From contig NC_087063.1 in the NCBI RefSeq assembly GCF_963678635.1, positions 2,764,073 through 2,828,072 on the forward strand: a DNA stretch of 64,000 nucleotides. Reading direction: 5' to 3'. This DNA comes from Symsagittifera roscoffensis. Taxonomy: Eukaryota > Xenacoelomorpha > Acoela > Convolutidae. Made by a program: the position numbers and the translations under genes. This document shows positions 43,147-54,503 of the stretch, piece by piece; the first letter of the stretch is position 1; each line of letters starts with the position of its first letter. The notes under the pieces are model-generated. The model did not search any database and was not told the DNA's origin. It saw only the letters and a list, made by a program, of their open reading frames with translations.

Positions 43147-44682
43147 TCATAGGCTTAAGTGATTTTTCCGATAGACTTTACCTTTGTCAGTAATGTAAGT
43201 ATGGTCCGTAGCATGAGTAATCTTGATTTTTGCTAGTTTGAACAGAGGCTTTCCGGATTGGCGATCAAGAACTTTCCGAAAGATTTTGATTCTTAGAGGA
43301 TCTTGTAAAACTAATTTTTCTAATTTACGTGTTTTTGAGAGCCTTTTGGGCCTCGAAGAGGACGACACATTCATACGCTGGGAATGCAAAAGTGCTGGTG
43401 CTGAAGTATCGCGAACGTTGTCGTAAAAGCGTAGAGTTCCCTTGGTGATCCCCGATTTCAGCGAGTATGCGAGGTCACTATTACGAGCCGCCAATTCGCG
43501 GAGGAGTTCTTGTCCTTGTTGTGGGGGCAGATTCCGTTTCCACTGCTTCCAGGTGTTAGCCGCCTTTGCAAGATTCTCCAAGGCCTTGTAAGGTTGACTG
43601 TCCGCTTTGCGCTCGCCCACACCAAAGAGTAGTTTGAACTTATAGGCGATTTCAGGGCTGTATGACGCTCCTCTGGGTACAACTTTAGCCCTATCTCGGC
43701 TGTAATCCTGGCTTGATCGCTGCTCCGGAGTAAGGAGGTTTCTTTCCAGTCCTTGCGCTGAAGTAGGAGAATGAGCAACATTATCACGCGCTAAAGAAAA
43801 CTCAGTGTTGGGCTTCCTCCCAAAATGTAGCTCAAAAGGAAATACTTTCAACGTAGAATGCTTAGTTTTCCGAATATCGTCAATGATTTGTTGTAAAGTC
43901 GACTTCAGATTTTTAAAACTAGGATCTAGTTTTTCTGCTCCAAGCTTCCGTTTAATGGTCTGAATCGACCTCTCCACCAGCCCACAACTCCGATGATCCC
44001 TCACCGCTGTGAGGATGTGTTTTATGCCTATATTTTTGCAAAATTCTTTAACGACGTCAGAGTTGAACCCAGATCCATGATCTGTCCTAATGCTTTTCGG
44101 TATACCATGATTATGAATATACGATCGTAAAATCGTACTGGTTGTCTTAGTTAACACTACCGAATGGAACTTAGAAAAACGATCTATTGAGACTAAAATG
44201 TAGATTTTCGCCTTCTTATCGTCTTATAACGGACCCGCAAAATCAAGTTGCAATTCTTGATTCGGAACTGACAGCGTTGGTAACGGCTTAGCTGAATTAT
44301 AGGTCGCTGAAATTTTGATGTTCTTACCAAATAGAGTACACTCCAGGCTTTTTTCGCAGACGTTAACGATCTGACGATTGAGGAATGGCCACCATATATA
44401 ATCCGAGGCGTCCATCATTGCCGCCTGGCCTGGATACGAGCGATGAAGTCGACTCAAAATGGCACTTCGTAATTGTTCGGGTATGGCCAATTTGTTATCT
44501 AACAGTACACAATTGTTCACCACCGCCGCCTTCGTCCAAAATTGGGCCATGTACGCCCCTAGTTTGTTAAAGGATTGCACATCCTTATTGATGATCGCAG
44601 TCCGCATCGGTCCGAGGAACGGGTCTTCTCCTGTCAGTTCTCCCAGCAGATCCACATCGAACAATCCTGGCAATACGACCAC
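43147..44682 (-). CDS. Ty3/gypsy integrase, one in-frame TAA
   Basis: One frame from 44682 to 43147 with TAA at 44224-44226, where the right copy has TTA. The N-terminal zinc-binding region is recognisable but altered (LHRSYPG, WWPFLNRQIVNVCEKSLEC; the second His and one Cys are not in the usual place). The catalytic triad is visible: Asp in LQLDFAGPL, Asp in IRTDHGSGF, Glu in GLVERSIQTIKRKL. The long C-terminal part is basic. It joins retroelement cDNA to host DNA. The copy is non-autonomous because gag, protease and RT are missing. Confidence 0.8.
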
Positions 44683-45239
44683 CTTTTTTTTGTCCTGAAA
44701 GACCAGCGGTTTGTGATTGTTAATGGCATTAACCCCGATTCTGAGTATCTCCCCCTATCTGGCCTGTCTCGTTTGCCTCTGCCTCCGGCATCTGTCGAGG
44801 AAATTAGTAAGGGCTTTTTGTGTAGTCTGTCCTCTAATAACCACAAAACGTTCTCGAGAGTGTCTCAACCTGGCTATGTTTCGGGTACGTATTTGATCAA
44901 TACGGCTCGGGCGATCCCTAGGGCGAACTGTAGATAGGCCGGGTCTTTGTTACTTGAGGTACGAAATTTAGGGGAACTAATAGAAAAATTTTTAACAAAA
45001 GTGAGGAGATTCGATTGTTCGATCGTCCTATTTGCTAGGTCAATACTATTAGTAGAAGTATTAGTTTTATTTAGAGTAGAGTTGAGAGTAGTGTTTGATC
45101 AAGATTGATTGTAGTATCCATATCGTGACTGAATTCTGAGATGTAAGGTCGGAGACAATGAGTTTGAGCAGAAACTTCCGGTTTAGCGTATCTCATTTGC
45201 ATACTGCGCTGTGATTGGTCGGCACTATCAGAGCATGAA

Positions 45240-45366
45240 AAGTCGACCTCTCGCGACGATGATCAGAGCATGAAAAGTCGACCTCTCGCGAAAAGTCGAC
45301 CTCTCGCGACGAAAGTCGACCTCTCGCGACCTTTCACGCGCAGGTTCGTATCCTGCTGGCTGCGCC
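45240..45366 (-). promoter_or_regulatory. Primer-binding site with tRNA T-arm, next to repeated AAAGTCGACCTCTCGCGA
   Basis: 45340-45366, one base inside the 5' LTR, equals the last 27 bases of a tRNA: T-stem GCAGG, loop TTCGTAT, stem CCTGC, acceptor strand TGGCTGC, discriminator G and CC. This is the expected place for a tRNA primer-binding site. Upstream, four copies of GTCGACCTCTCGCGA (45250-45330) mark the deletion junction. Confidence 0.65.
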
Positions 45367-45367
45367 T

Positions 45368-45705
45368 TGAGATTTCCCTCAGTTGGGTTAGGGAAAACAG
45401 GATTGTAAAAATTGAATATTGAATTAGATATGATATATAATAGATAGAATAGAATATTGAATATTTGAATAACGATTCCAGATTGAATGTATAGTTTTGA
45501 ATGTCAATAATGTTTTACGACTAGAATTCACACTTAAGGCTTTCGCAAGTGACCGCTTCAGATTCTCAAGTGACAAACGATTTAGCTGGTGAGATTTGTC
45601 CTTGAATCAATTTACTGCACTATAAGTAGATAAATAAGATATATTTAAATAAGATATACATAAGTAAATAGAATAGAATGAGGTACCGAAGATCGCCTCA
45701 TGACA
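45368..45705 (-). repeat. 5' LTR of left gypsy copy
   Basis: 338 bp, bordered by ATTGG on the right. Over 90% like the LTR at 46901-47239. Confidence 0.9.
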
Positions 45706-46900
45706 ATTGGAAAAAATCAGTTTTTTTTTCATTTGGACTTTTTTGTTTCAAATGCTTACATTATAACCACTATCTAAAATTTTCACATGCCTAAAAATGA
45801 AAAAGAAATTGTTTTCCAAATTCCGTTATTTTCCGGCTTTCTCGACCCAGCTCAGATATGACCCGACTTTCAAAACCAAATTTTCAATGTTTTGACGTTC
45901 TCAGCTGTCTCGAACGACATTTTGTTAAAAATTATTAGTTTGACCCCGCATAAGTATGTTTCGACTTTCACGGTCAAAAATGGGTTGAAATGGGCTGAAA
46001 AGGTTTGAAACTTCTCGGAAAAAAATTCTATCTTGACTTTCGAATGTGGTAGCTTCAATTTGTTCAATTTGATTTTTTGCTTTCTCAGTGAAAACACCTC
46101 TTGTTAAGATTATTTTCATTTCAAATTTTGGGTCTGAAATTTAATTTTATAAAGTTTTAGATATCAGCTTATGTTTTGACTGTGCTCGACCTAGTTTTTG
46201 ATTTTCTCGACCAAAATCAGGTATGTTTTGATGTGTTCGACCTATATTTTGACTTTCTCGAGCTACGTTTCAAATTTCTTGACCAAAGTTAGTTGTTTTT
46301 TTTTACTCGCTCGGCCAAAGTCGGTTATGCTCGACCGAAAATTACTTTTCAACAGCGGAGTTTGGGTCGCGAAACTGCATTGCTCGAATTTCGAAGTCGA
46401 AACGTATCGTGCCCCTCGGCCCGGATGTTTCGGAGATGGTCTGTTAGTTGGTTACGATAGCGAGTACTTATCCATCACGGAGCGAATAGGTTTGTTTTTG
46501 GACACTTTACAATACCACGACGTGGTGCAACCAGCAAAGAAAAAAATTCCATCAGGTGTTAGCGTTATTAGAAAAAGCTCTAGAAAGAACCGCCGCTACC
46601 GTGAAAAATTGCAAGGTCCAGTTAAGAATGCCTTCCTATGAAAAATCGAATGTTACGTAGGTAAATCTGAAAATGGATAAACATATACAGACGTTGCGCT
46701 AGTGGTCAAACTATGTTTCTAGGGCAAGGGCAATAAATCCCAGAGGTCAACACAACAAAAAAGAGAGCGGGCATACAGATACATGAAAAAAGTTGTATTT
46801 CAAGCACTTCAACCCATGAGACGTAGCGGGTTCAAAAATAAATCTCAGATGTTTATCTGGCTGAGAGAAGCGATAGAAAACGCAATTATTGTACGCAAGT
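45706..46900. other. Sequence between the two gypsy copies, with TCGACC words
   Basis: Not related to the retrotransposon. 45850-46350 repeats words such as CTCGACC and TTTCGAC in both strands, also seen inverted at 58450-58620, suggesting another non-autonomous repeat. It contains the coding-like frame 46370-46641. Confidence 0.4.
46370..46641 (+). CDS. Unknown partial ORF, C-terminal fragment
   Basis: The open frame starts earlier (46198), but only the part from about 46340 has protein-like composition: CFGDGLLVGYDSEYLSITER and a basic tail (SSRKNRRYREKLQG) ending at TGA. It is higher in GC than its surroundings. It may be the end of a gene or transposon ORF carried here. No family recognised. 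Confidence 0.3.
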
Positions 46901-47239
46901 TGAGATTTTCCTCAGTTGGGTTAGGGAAAACAGGATTGTAAAAATTGAATATTGAATTAGATATGATATAAGAATAGATAGAATAGAATATTGAATATAT
47001 GAATAACGATTCCAGTTTGAATGTATAGTGTTGTGTGTCAATAATGTTTTACGACTTGAATTCACACTTAAGGCTTTCGCAAGTGACCGCTTCAGATTCT
47101 CAAGTGAAAAACAATTTAGCTGGTGAGATTTGTCCTTGAATCAATTTACTGCACTATAAGTAGATAATTAAGACATAGTTAAATAAGATATACATAAGTA
47201 AATAGAATAGAATGAGGTACCGAAGGTCGCCTCATGACA
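46901..47239 (-). repeat. 3' LTR of right gypsy copy
   Basis: 339 bp, TG..CA ends, close match to the other LTRs. Confidence 0.9.
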
Positions 47240-47385
47240 CATCCCCCTCTGGAAAAAATTTATCTCAGTATAAATTTCAGAATGCATCTGGCAGAATAAT
47301 GCGGAAGACAGCAAGCGCATGTTAGTAGGTTAAATATAGCCCAATCATAATGCAAAATATAGCGGAGTTTTCGGAGTTTTAAAGT

Positions 47386-48019
47386 TTAAGAAGTTTTATC
47401 ATGGTCATTGATCCTGATTTTCTTAAACAGAGTGGTTTGCTCTTTGGTTCTGGGAAAAGGCACTTGCGATCTTTTTCGAACAATCGGGGTGAATGGCGTA
47501 GTAATCGGCTGTTCGATGATTGGTCGTTGCGACGAAGACTCCGCGGGGTCGGATTCGGCTACACTTTTAACTGAATGACGAAGAGGATCGCCATAAAACC
47601 TCGTCGGTTTCTTAGACCGGTTAGATGATCTGTTGGACTCGCTTATAGATTGGGAGGTGGGATCGTCAACCTCTGTATGGCCAGTAACCACCGGGTCCTG
47701 AGCTGTAGTCTGAGGAACGGTGCCGGAAATCTGTGGCTGAAGTGTGACGGGTTGATCCTGAGGCGTCGCTTGAGTTTTCGGGGCGGGGTTTGTTAGAGGG
47801 TTGATGACCGGAGTTTTTGACGTAACGATCACGGGATCCGATCGTTGAGGCGCTGTAGCAGGTGCCTCTACCAACTCGAGCGGTGGTCCGGTGATTAAGG
47901 AGTGCTGTTAAATCAATCACCTTGCCTTTCGAAGGTTCATTTGCGTGCCTTGTAGATGGAGAAGTAGATGGTTGAGAGTGAGGCCCAGGAGCATTTCGTT
48001 GCTGTAGTCGTTCTCCCAC
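47386..48019 (-). pseudogene. Gypsy C-terminal tail, right copy
   Basis: Same Ser/Thr/Pro-rich tail as 42443-43105 in two frames (47666-48019 and 47386-47874). A shift right after the VIDLTA motif removes the acidic half of the SUMO-binding patch. Confidence 0.6.
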
Positions 48020-48129
48020 TGTGCCAGGCGTAGCTGAAAACTTAGGGTGGTTAAAATTATGTCTTAGGCTTAAGTGATTTTTCCGATAGACTTTCCCTTT
48101 GTCAGTAATGTAAGTATGGTCCGTAACAC

Positions 48130-49498
48130 CATTTTTCTAGTCTTGATTTTTGCTAGTTTGAACAGAGGCTTTCCCGATTGGCGATCAAGAACTTTCCGAA
48201 AGATTTTGACTCTTAGAGGATCTTGTTAACCTAATTTTTCTAATTTACGTGTTTTTGAGAGTCTTTTGGGCTTCGAAGAGGACGACACATTCATTCGCTA
48301 AGAATGCGAGAGTGCTAGCCGCCTTCGCACGATTCTCTAAGGCCTTGTAAGGTGTTAGCCACCTTCCCAAGATTCTCCAAGGCCTTGTAAGGTTGACTGT
48401 CCGCTATGCGCTCGCCCGCACCAAAGAGTGGTTTGAACTTATAGGGGATTTCCGGTCTGTGTGACGCTCCTCTGGGTACAACTTTAGCCCTATCTCGGCT
48501 GTAATCCTGGCTTGATCGCTGCTCCGGAGTAAGGAGGTTTCTTTCCAGTCCTTGCGGTGAAGTAGGAGAATGAACAACATTATCACGCGCTAACAAAAAC
48601 TCAGTGTTGGGCTTCCTCCCAAAATGTAGCTCAAAAGGAGATGCTTTTAACGCAGAATGCTTAGTTTTCCGAATATCGTCAATGATTTGTTGTAAAGTCG
48701 ACTTCAGATTTTTAAAATTAGGATCTCGTTTTTTTTTGTTCCAAGCTTCCGTTTAATGGTCTGAATCGACCGCTCCACCAGCCCACAACTCCGATGATCC
48801 CCCACCGCTGTGAGGATGTGTTTTATGCCTCTACTTTTGCAAAATTCTTTAACGAAGTCAGAGTTGAACACAGATCATCCATGATCTGTCCTAAAGCTTT
48901 TCGGTATACCATGATTACGAATATACGATCGTAAAAATTTTACTATTTTTTTCGCAGTAGTTGTCTTAGTTAACATCACCGAAGGGAACTTAGAAAAACG
49001 ATCTATTGAGACTAAAATGTAGATTTTTGCCTTCTTATCGTCTAATAAGTGATTATTAATGGCATTAACCCCCATTCGGAGTATCTCCCCCTGTCTGGCC
49101 TGTCTCGTTTGCCTCTGCCTCCGGCATTTGTCAAGGAAATGAGTAAGGGTCTTTTGTGTAGTCTGTCCTCTAGTAACCACAAAACGTTCTCGAGAGTGTC
49201 TCAACCTGGCTAGGTTTCGCGTACGTATCTGATCAATACGGCTCGGGTGATCCCTAGGGCGAACTGTAGATAGGCCGGGTCTTTGTTGACTTGAGGTATG
49301 AAAATTAGGGGAAGTGGTAGAAAAATTTTCAACAAAAGTGAGGAGATTTGATTGTTCGATCGTATGATTTGCGAGGTCCATAGTATTAGTAGAAGTATTA
49401 GAGATAGTTGAGAGTAGTGTTTTGATCAAGATTGATTGAAGTATCCATATCGTGACTGAACTCTGAGATGTAAGGTCGGAGACAATGAGTTTGAGCAA
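48130..49498 (-). pseudogene. Gypsy integrase remains and upstream linker, right copy
   Basis: Frame 48875-49498 carries the pre-integrase linker and then joins the catalytic core at DDKKAKIYIL, missing the zinc-binding domain and first catalytic Asp stretch. The second Asp region (RTDHG) is at its end, followed by a small insertion and frameshifts. 48315-48596 holds the C-terminal part, with about 200 bases deleted and a partial repeat near 48310-48390. Confidence 0.65.
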
Positions 49499-49816
49499 AA
49501 ACTTCCGGTTTAGCGTATCTCATTTGCATACTGCGCTGTGATTGGTAGGGACTATCAGAGCATGCTAAGTCGACCTCTCGCGACGATGATAAATACTCCC
49601 GATTTTGCATACTTGCATATGAATTGCTGGTTGACTGACAGCTTGAATTCACGCCCTCTATCGGCGAGTGATTATGACGATAAATTAGCATATCCTTTTG
49701 AGATTGGTTAACAGATTGAGTAATATTTGCGACGCCCTCTAGAGACGATGAACTAAACTGTTTGCCAAAACTTGATTGGCTAGATGAATCAGCTGTTGAT
49801 TGGTCCGTTGATTTAT

Positions 49817-50967
49817 TTAAAAGGTAGCTAATGTTACTTCCAGTTTTACGCAACGATTTGATTGGTTGTAATGAGTTACAAATGAAACTTGCCCCACCGG
49901 CATTATTTGAGGTTTGGATTGAGTACTAATAGAATTTAAAGCATTGTGAAAAGCTTGAATAGATTTAATGACAAATAACTCATCATGCGAAGGTGGTAAC
50001 GGAGCTTCAAAAGTCGGATGTCTAGACATATAGTCTACAATACCTAGAGCTACAATACCTAGAGAGGAACCGGGTATATGTTCGATTTGATAATCGAACG
50101 GAATAAGGCGGTCCTCCCAGCGAGAGAGTCGTGACTGGTAAGACTTCTTGCCATACGTTTCGTTGAGGGCAGAAACAATGACCTTATGATCGGTTAGAAT
50201 GACAAAACATTTACAAAGTAAGTACGGAAATGTTCGCACGCCCATACAATGGCCAGAAGCTCTAACTCATTGGTACTAGACTTGATTTCCGCGAAGTTTA
50301 GAAATCTAGAGGCAAACGCAATCGGGGCCCAAACATTTGGTTCCACTTCTTGTTCCAAGCAGGACCCCAGACCGCTGTGACTTGCGTCACATTTAACTCG
50401 CGAAGCTTTCGAAGCATCATAGTGAAACAAATTAGGGATGTTTACGATGAGGTTTAAAATTTTCTGAAACGCAATATTTTGCTCTTCCCCCCACAAAAAG
50501 GATTTTTTATTTTCCGCCTTTAACGAAACTCTGAAGGCGACTGTATAATTGTGCAAGTCCGGGATGAAACGTTGAAGATGTTTGAGGGTCCCCATAAACG
50601 ATCTTAACTGCTTAAGGGTTTTTGGTGGCAAAAGGTATTTGATGGCCTCTATTTTTGAGAATTTCGGAGCGTAGCCGTTTTCATCGATTTCATACCCTAA
50701 CCACACTAACTTGTTAACTGAGAACTCAAATTTGCTAAGTTTCAACGCCCATCCTTCTTCATTCAATCGATTAATGACTCTTTCGACCAAGATATTATGG
50801 TCCTCAACTCTTCCTTTAGTGACAACCAGTATATCATCAAGGTAACATATAACGCCTTTCAATCCTTGTAACGTAAAGTCAATCGCTTTCTGGAATTTTG
50901 TAGGCATATAAGTTAGTCCGTAGAAACCAGTCTTGAACCGATAGGTGCCCGTCGCCTCTCCACACAA
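49817..50967 (-). pseudogene. Gypsy reverse transcriptase and RNase H
   Basis: Frame 50194-50967 has the RT core: FKTGFYGLTYMP, catalytic YLDDILVV and LSKFEFSVNKLVWLGYEI, then RNase H DASHSGLGSCLEQ and ELELLAIVWACEHFRTY. RNase H continues after a shift in 49817-50245 (TDHKVIVSAL, SRWEDRLIPF, VDYMSRHP). Upstream the RT start shares the protease frame but has two TAA codons (near 51088 and 51007). Confidence 0.85.
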
Positions 50968-51081
50968 AATACTAAAGTTACAATGACTACTGGTTAGCTC
51001 CGATTAAAATAATTGACTGAAAGCGTATTTAAGGTCAAGAGAAGTAAACCACACTTCCCCAGGTGTGTCTCTAGTTATGAT

Positions 51082-51990
51082 TTAAGCCGCCAAGTCAATC
51101 AATTTATGCACATTAGGCATTTGATATTTATTTTGCCAGATTTGGGCATTCATGGCGCGATCTTGCAAATGTATAGGGAATTTTCGGCCTTTAACTTGTC
51201 TAGGTACCAAAGGGTCTTTTTTGGACCTCCCCAGCCTGCTGAACACTTTAGGGTACCTTTTGACAAAATGATCTCTCCAAAATTGTGAGGTCGGATCCAA
51301 CTCCTGCTCGTCTTCCCCCAAACTAACTTCCGCCGGTCTGCGTTGCACCGTTTCGATTCCTAATTTCTCTTGAAGGTTCATCCCGAGTAGATTCCGAGTA
51401 CGATTTTCAGAGACCAAGAAACACGCATTCTCGATTTTCCGTCCCTTCCACGTGATGGGGATTTCTAGAGAACCGAACAGCTTAATTGGTCTCTTGTTAT
51501 AGTCGACATAAGTGACATCTAATGGATGTCTCGCGATGTCCTTAAATTTAACGTTGGGAATTAGTTTCATGAGTATATCCGCCGTTTTCTTATTTAAGAA
51601 AGACACGGGACTGCCAGTGTCCACCGTAGCGTAGAAGAAGGAGTTACCAGAACATAACTGAATGCTGAGGCTCCTGGGTTGTCCTCCCGCTGACTTTAGA
51701 AGTTCTACATTTTTAATTTGCACCACGTCTATCGCCATGACCCCATATTCCGGCTCGCTGTCACCATTTACGTCAATTAAATTACATTCTTGATCTGTAG
51801 TCATCTCTTCATTTTGTATCATGTTAACACGTCGTTTTGTAGTGTTACACACCTTAGCAAAATGACCCTTCTTTTTGCAAGCATTGCATGTAGCTTCTCT
51901 AGCAGGGCACGACCGGCGATGTTCCAGGGAAAACGGGTTACCACAAAAAAAACATGGTTTAATTTGATGTTGACCTTGTTGAGGACGACT
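51082..51990 (-). CDS. Gypsy zinc knuckles and aspartic protease
   Basis: Two zinc-binding knuckles (51835-51960): CFFCGNPFSLEHRRSC, an irregular first one, and CNACKKKGHFAKVC, a perfect C-x2-C-x4-H-x4-C. They bind retroelement RNA. About 80 residues on is the protease: FYATVDTGSPVSFLN with catalytic DTG and, near its end, RNLLGMN. The RT start follows after a linker and runs into TAA at 51082-51084. Confidence 0.8.
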   Translation of the reverse strand, partial: SRPQQGQHQIKPCFFCGNPFSLEHRRSCPAREATCNACKKKGHFAKVCNTTKRRVNMIQNEEMTTDQECNLIDVNGDSEPEYGVMAIDVVQIKNVELLKSAGGQPRSLSIQLCSGNSFFYATVDTGSPVSFLNKKTADILMKLIPNVKFKDIARHPLDVTYVDYNKRPIKLFGSLEIPITWKGRKIENACFLVSENRTRNLLGMNLQEKLGIETVQRRPAEVSLGEDEQELDPTSQFWRDHFVKRYPKVFSRLGRSKKDPLVPRQVKGRKFPIHLQDRAMNAQIWQNKYQMPNVHKLIDLAA

Positions 51991-52704
51991 TACACCTCCT
52001 CCCCGGTTGGTTCCTGCTTGATTAGAATAGAGTTTGTAGTACTAGAAGTGGCGTTGTTATGCGGGAGCAATTTCTGAAATTGTTCTGACAATTTAGCCCC
52101 ATTCTCCAAGGTCAGTTGTAGAGTTTCGTCAAGATTAGCTTTTGCTCTGATTAATTGCCTCTGAACCTCAACGTCGCGAATACGGCCAATAAACAAATCT
52201 TTCAACGTCGCTCTTTCCTGATTGATCGGCCAATTACACAGCGCAGTTTGAGCGCTAAGTCGGGCGTAAAATGATGAGAATGAGTCATTATCCAGCATGA
52301 AAATTGTATTATACAACCTAATCTTTTCGACTGTGTAGTCCCGCTCTGCCTTGAAAAGATCTTCGCAGCACTTGTGAAAATCAATAAAGAGCTAGTATTG
52401 AGGTCCAGATGAGGGTAAGAATCCAAAAATTGTTTTTTTCCCATCATTTCCCAGAGCGAGGAAAAGTCGCGATTTCAGACGCGCCTCTGCCTCATGGTAA
52501 CACCATGCGAGGTCCTTTCCTTCTCCTCTCTAGATTGTACTCATCGATTCTTCTATTAGCTGCTGCAACTCTGTGATTCCTATTGGTTACATCTGCTGCA
52601 TTTTCATCCGGCCCCGGTGCTTCAGGCTTCGGGTAAGGTTCATCCACTTTTTCTGCTGGGGCAACTAGTAGCTCTCCCGGTGAAATATTGTCTTTGAGAC
52701 TCAC
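51990..52704 (-). pseudogene. Gypsy gag
   Basis: Starts with MSLKDN at 52704, immediately after the truncated LTR. A charged N-terminal part follows; then after a break, frame 52202-52447 and the shifted frame 51990-52316 (FSSFYARLSAQTALCNWP, RIRDVEVQRQLIRA) give the capsid-like helical region usual in gypsy gag. A one-base shift in a G run near 52000 separates it from the zinc knuckles. Confidence 0.7.
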
Positions 52705-52710
52705 AGCTAA

Positions 52711-52900
52711 TTGAATTCATACTTAAGGCTTTCGCAAGTGACCGCTTCAGATTCTCAAGTGACAAACGATTTATCTGGTGAGATTTGTCCTTTCTCGTGA
52801 ATCAATTTACTGCACAATAAGTAGATAATTAAGACATAGTTAAATAAGATACACATAAGTAAATAGAATAGAATGAGGTACCGAAGGTTGCCTCATGACA
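52711..52900 (-). repeat. Truncated 5' LTR of right gypsy copy
   Basis: First 190 bases of the LTR in element orientation. The remaining 150 or so bases are deleted. Confidence 0.85.
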
Positions 52901-53250
52901 AAAGTAACGAGAAAGTCAGAGTCGGCCAACTTTCTGTGAGAATAATAAAAACCCATTTTATACTGATAGAAACATTGCCTTCGACCATGCCGCGACTATT
53001 TTTTTTACAAATTTTTACTAATGCCGCACTAATTTTTTGACCGCCGTGACCAATTTTTTCGAACATACCGGACTAATTGTTCGACCGAGCCGCGAGTTAT
53101 TCTTCGATTATGTGGCTACTTATGTTAACCTACTATGACTGTGCGAAAGAAACAGCTTGATCTAAAAAATGTACAAGTTACAATAAATCAGCGCAAAAAA
53201 GTATGATGGTTAGCATGGTAGGTTTGGAAGCCCTAGACAGGAAATGGACT

Positions 53251-54206
53251 CCATGAGAGTACAGAGGCGACAATCTTTTCTACCGCCGCGACTAATTTTT
53301 CGACCACGCCGCGATTTTTTTTTTCGAACGCCGCGACTAATTTTGACCACCGCGACTAATTTTGCGACCGCCGCAACTAATTTTTTGACCGCCGCGACTA
53401 ATTTTGCGACCATCGCGACTATTTTTGCGACCCTCGCGACCGAGATACGATATTTCCAGAGTTTGTCCTCGACTTTTAACTGTGTGCCGACTACGGATTT
53501 TCGGTCGCGGAATTATCATTTCTGCGACCGATAAAGTAAAAAAATTACCCGGGCTGTGGAAATCAAATTATTGGAACAGCGAAGTGTATAATTTAATTCT
53601 AGAACCTAATCACCCTTTCACCCAAGACCCGCAAAATTACAGTGTAGGAGTTTGTGTTGCGAGGAAACACCGAACGATATGTCGCATGTGAGGAACTATA
53701 TCGTACAATAGCCATCAAAAAAGTGTCCCCGCTGCTTCTCATACAGCTGCTACCTATTTAAAAAACAAAATTGAACTCTTCGGGAAAATTTTATTAGGGC
53801 CAAAGTTAAGCCGTTCAAATTCACTCATAACGTTTTTTCTGCATTTTTTTCCAATAGAAGGTAATTTTGTGGTTCTTGGGTAAAAGGGGTGATTAGGTTC
53901 TAGAATTAAGTTAAAGACTTCGCTTTTCCAAAATTTTGATTTCCACAGCCCGGGTCAAGGTCCGCGACTATTTTTTTTGACTTTATCGATCGCGGAAATG
54001 TTGATTCCCCGACCGAAAATCCGTAGTCGGGACACAGTTATAAGTCGCGGACAAATCTCTGGAAGTATCTTATCTCGGTCGCGATGGTAGCAAAATTAGT
54101 CGCGATGGTCGCAAAATTAGTCGCGACGGTCAAAAAATTAGTCGCGGCGGTTCGAAAAAAAAGTCGCGACACGTTCGAAAAGTTAGTCGCCTCTGTACTT
54201 TCAATG
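53251..54206. mobile_element. Long-arm foldback element, about 956 bp, built of GCGAC words
   Basis: Inverted ends CCATGAGAGTACAGAGGCGAC (53251-53271) and its complement at 54185-54206. Arms of about 350-400 bases are inverted copies through 53530-53640 and 53865-53970 (CAGCCCGGGT; GGTGATTAGGTTCTAGAATT). The outer arms repeat an 18-20 base unit CGCGACTAATTTTGCGACC. Non-coding. Related words at 53040-53110 and 33270-33430. Confidence 0.75.
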
Positions 54207-54503
54207 GTGCGAATTCCGGTTTTGGCTAAAATTTAGGCTGATTCAGCACTCTCTGAGGAAAACAAGGACACCTAAAAATGGACCAATTTCAACCCGGACA
54301 ACCTTAGATGCCCAAAACCCAATAAATAAATAGCTTTGCAAAAAAATTCGGCGCCGTTGTTACGCGGCAAAAATGCAATTATAAAAAAGTTTCGTGTTTT
54401 TTTAAAGAAAGCGCAATTTCTTTCACCAATCACTTGAATTTGTAACTGTTTGAAACTTTATAGTAGATGTTGAAACGCAATGATATTTGTATTTTACGCT
54501 TAC

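Larger units (their letters stand above)
41757..45705 (-). mobile_element. Ty3/gypsy retrotransposon, internally deleted copy with both LTRs
   Basis: LTRs at 41757-42296 (contains the N gap) and 45368-45705 start and end TG..CA (TGTCATGAGGC..AATCTCA on the minus strand). The 5-bp target duplication ATTGG is perfect at 41752-41756 and 45706-45710. The interior keeps only integrase and the C-terminal tail; gag, protease, reverse transcriptase and RNase H are lost. Inserted in the intron between FN3 exons 54504-54797 and 38852-39136, same strand as the gene. Confidence 0.9.
46901..52900 (-). mobile_element. Ty3/gypsy retrotransposon, right copy with gag-pol, 5' LTR truncated
   Basis: The 3' LTR is complete (46901-47239). 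The 5' LTR keeps only its first 190 bases (52711-52900), then joins gag directly, so U5, primer-binding site and leader are deleted. Flanks CAAGT (left) and AAAGT (right) are probably a worn 5-bp target duplication. Order gag, protease, RT, RNase H, integrase is Ty3/gypsy, not BEL or copia. Frames are broken many times. The integrase zinc-binding domain present in the left copy is deleted here (junction near 49045). Confidence 0.88.

Noticed and set aside
42443-52900. BEL/Pao retrotransposon
   Set aside because: Zinc knuckles, protease, RT-RNase H order, IRTDHGSGF-type integrase and YLDD fit Ty3/gypsy better; BEL was my first guess only.
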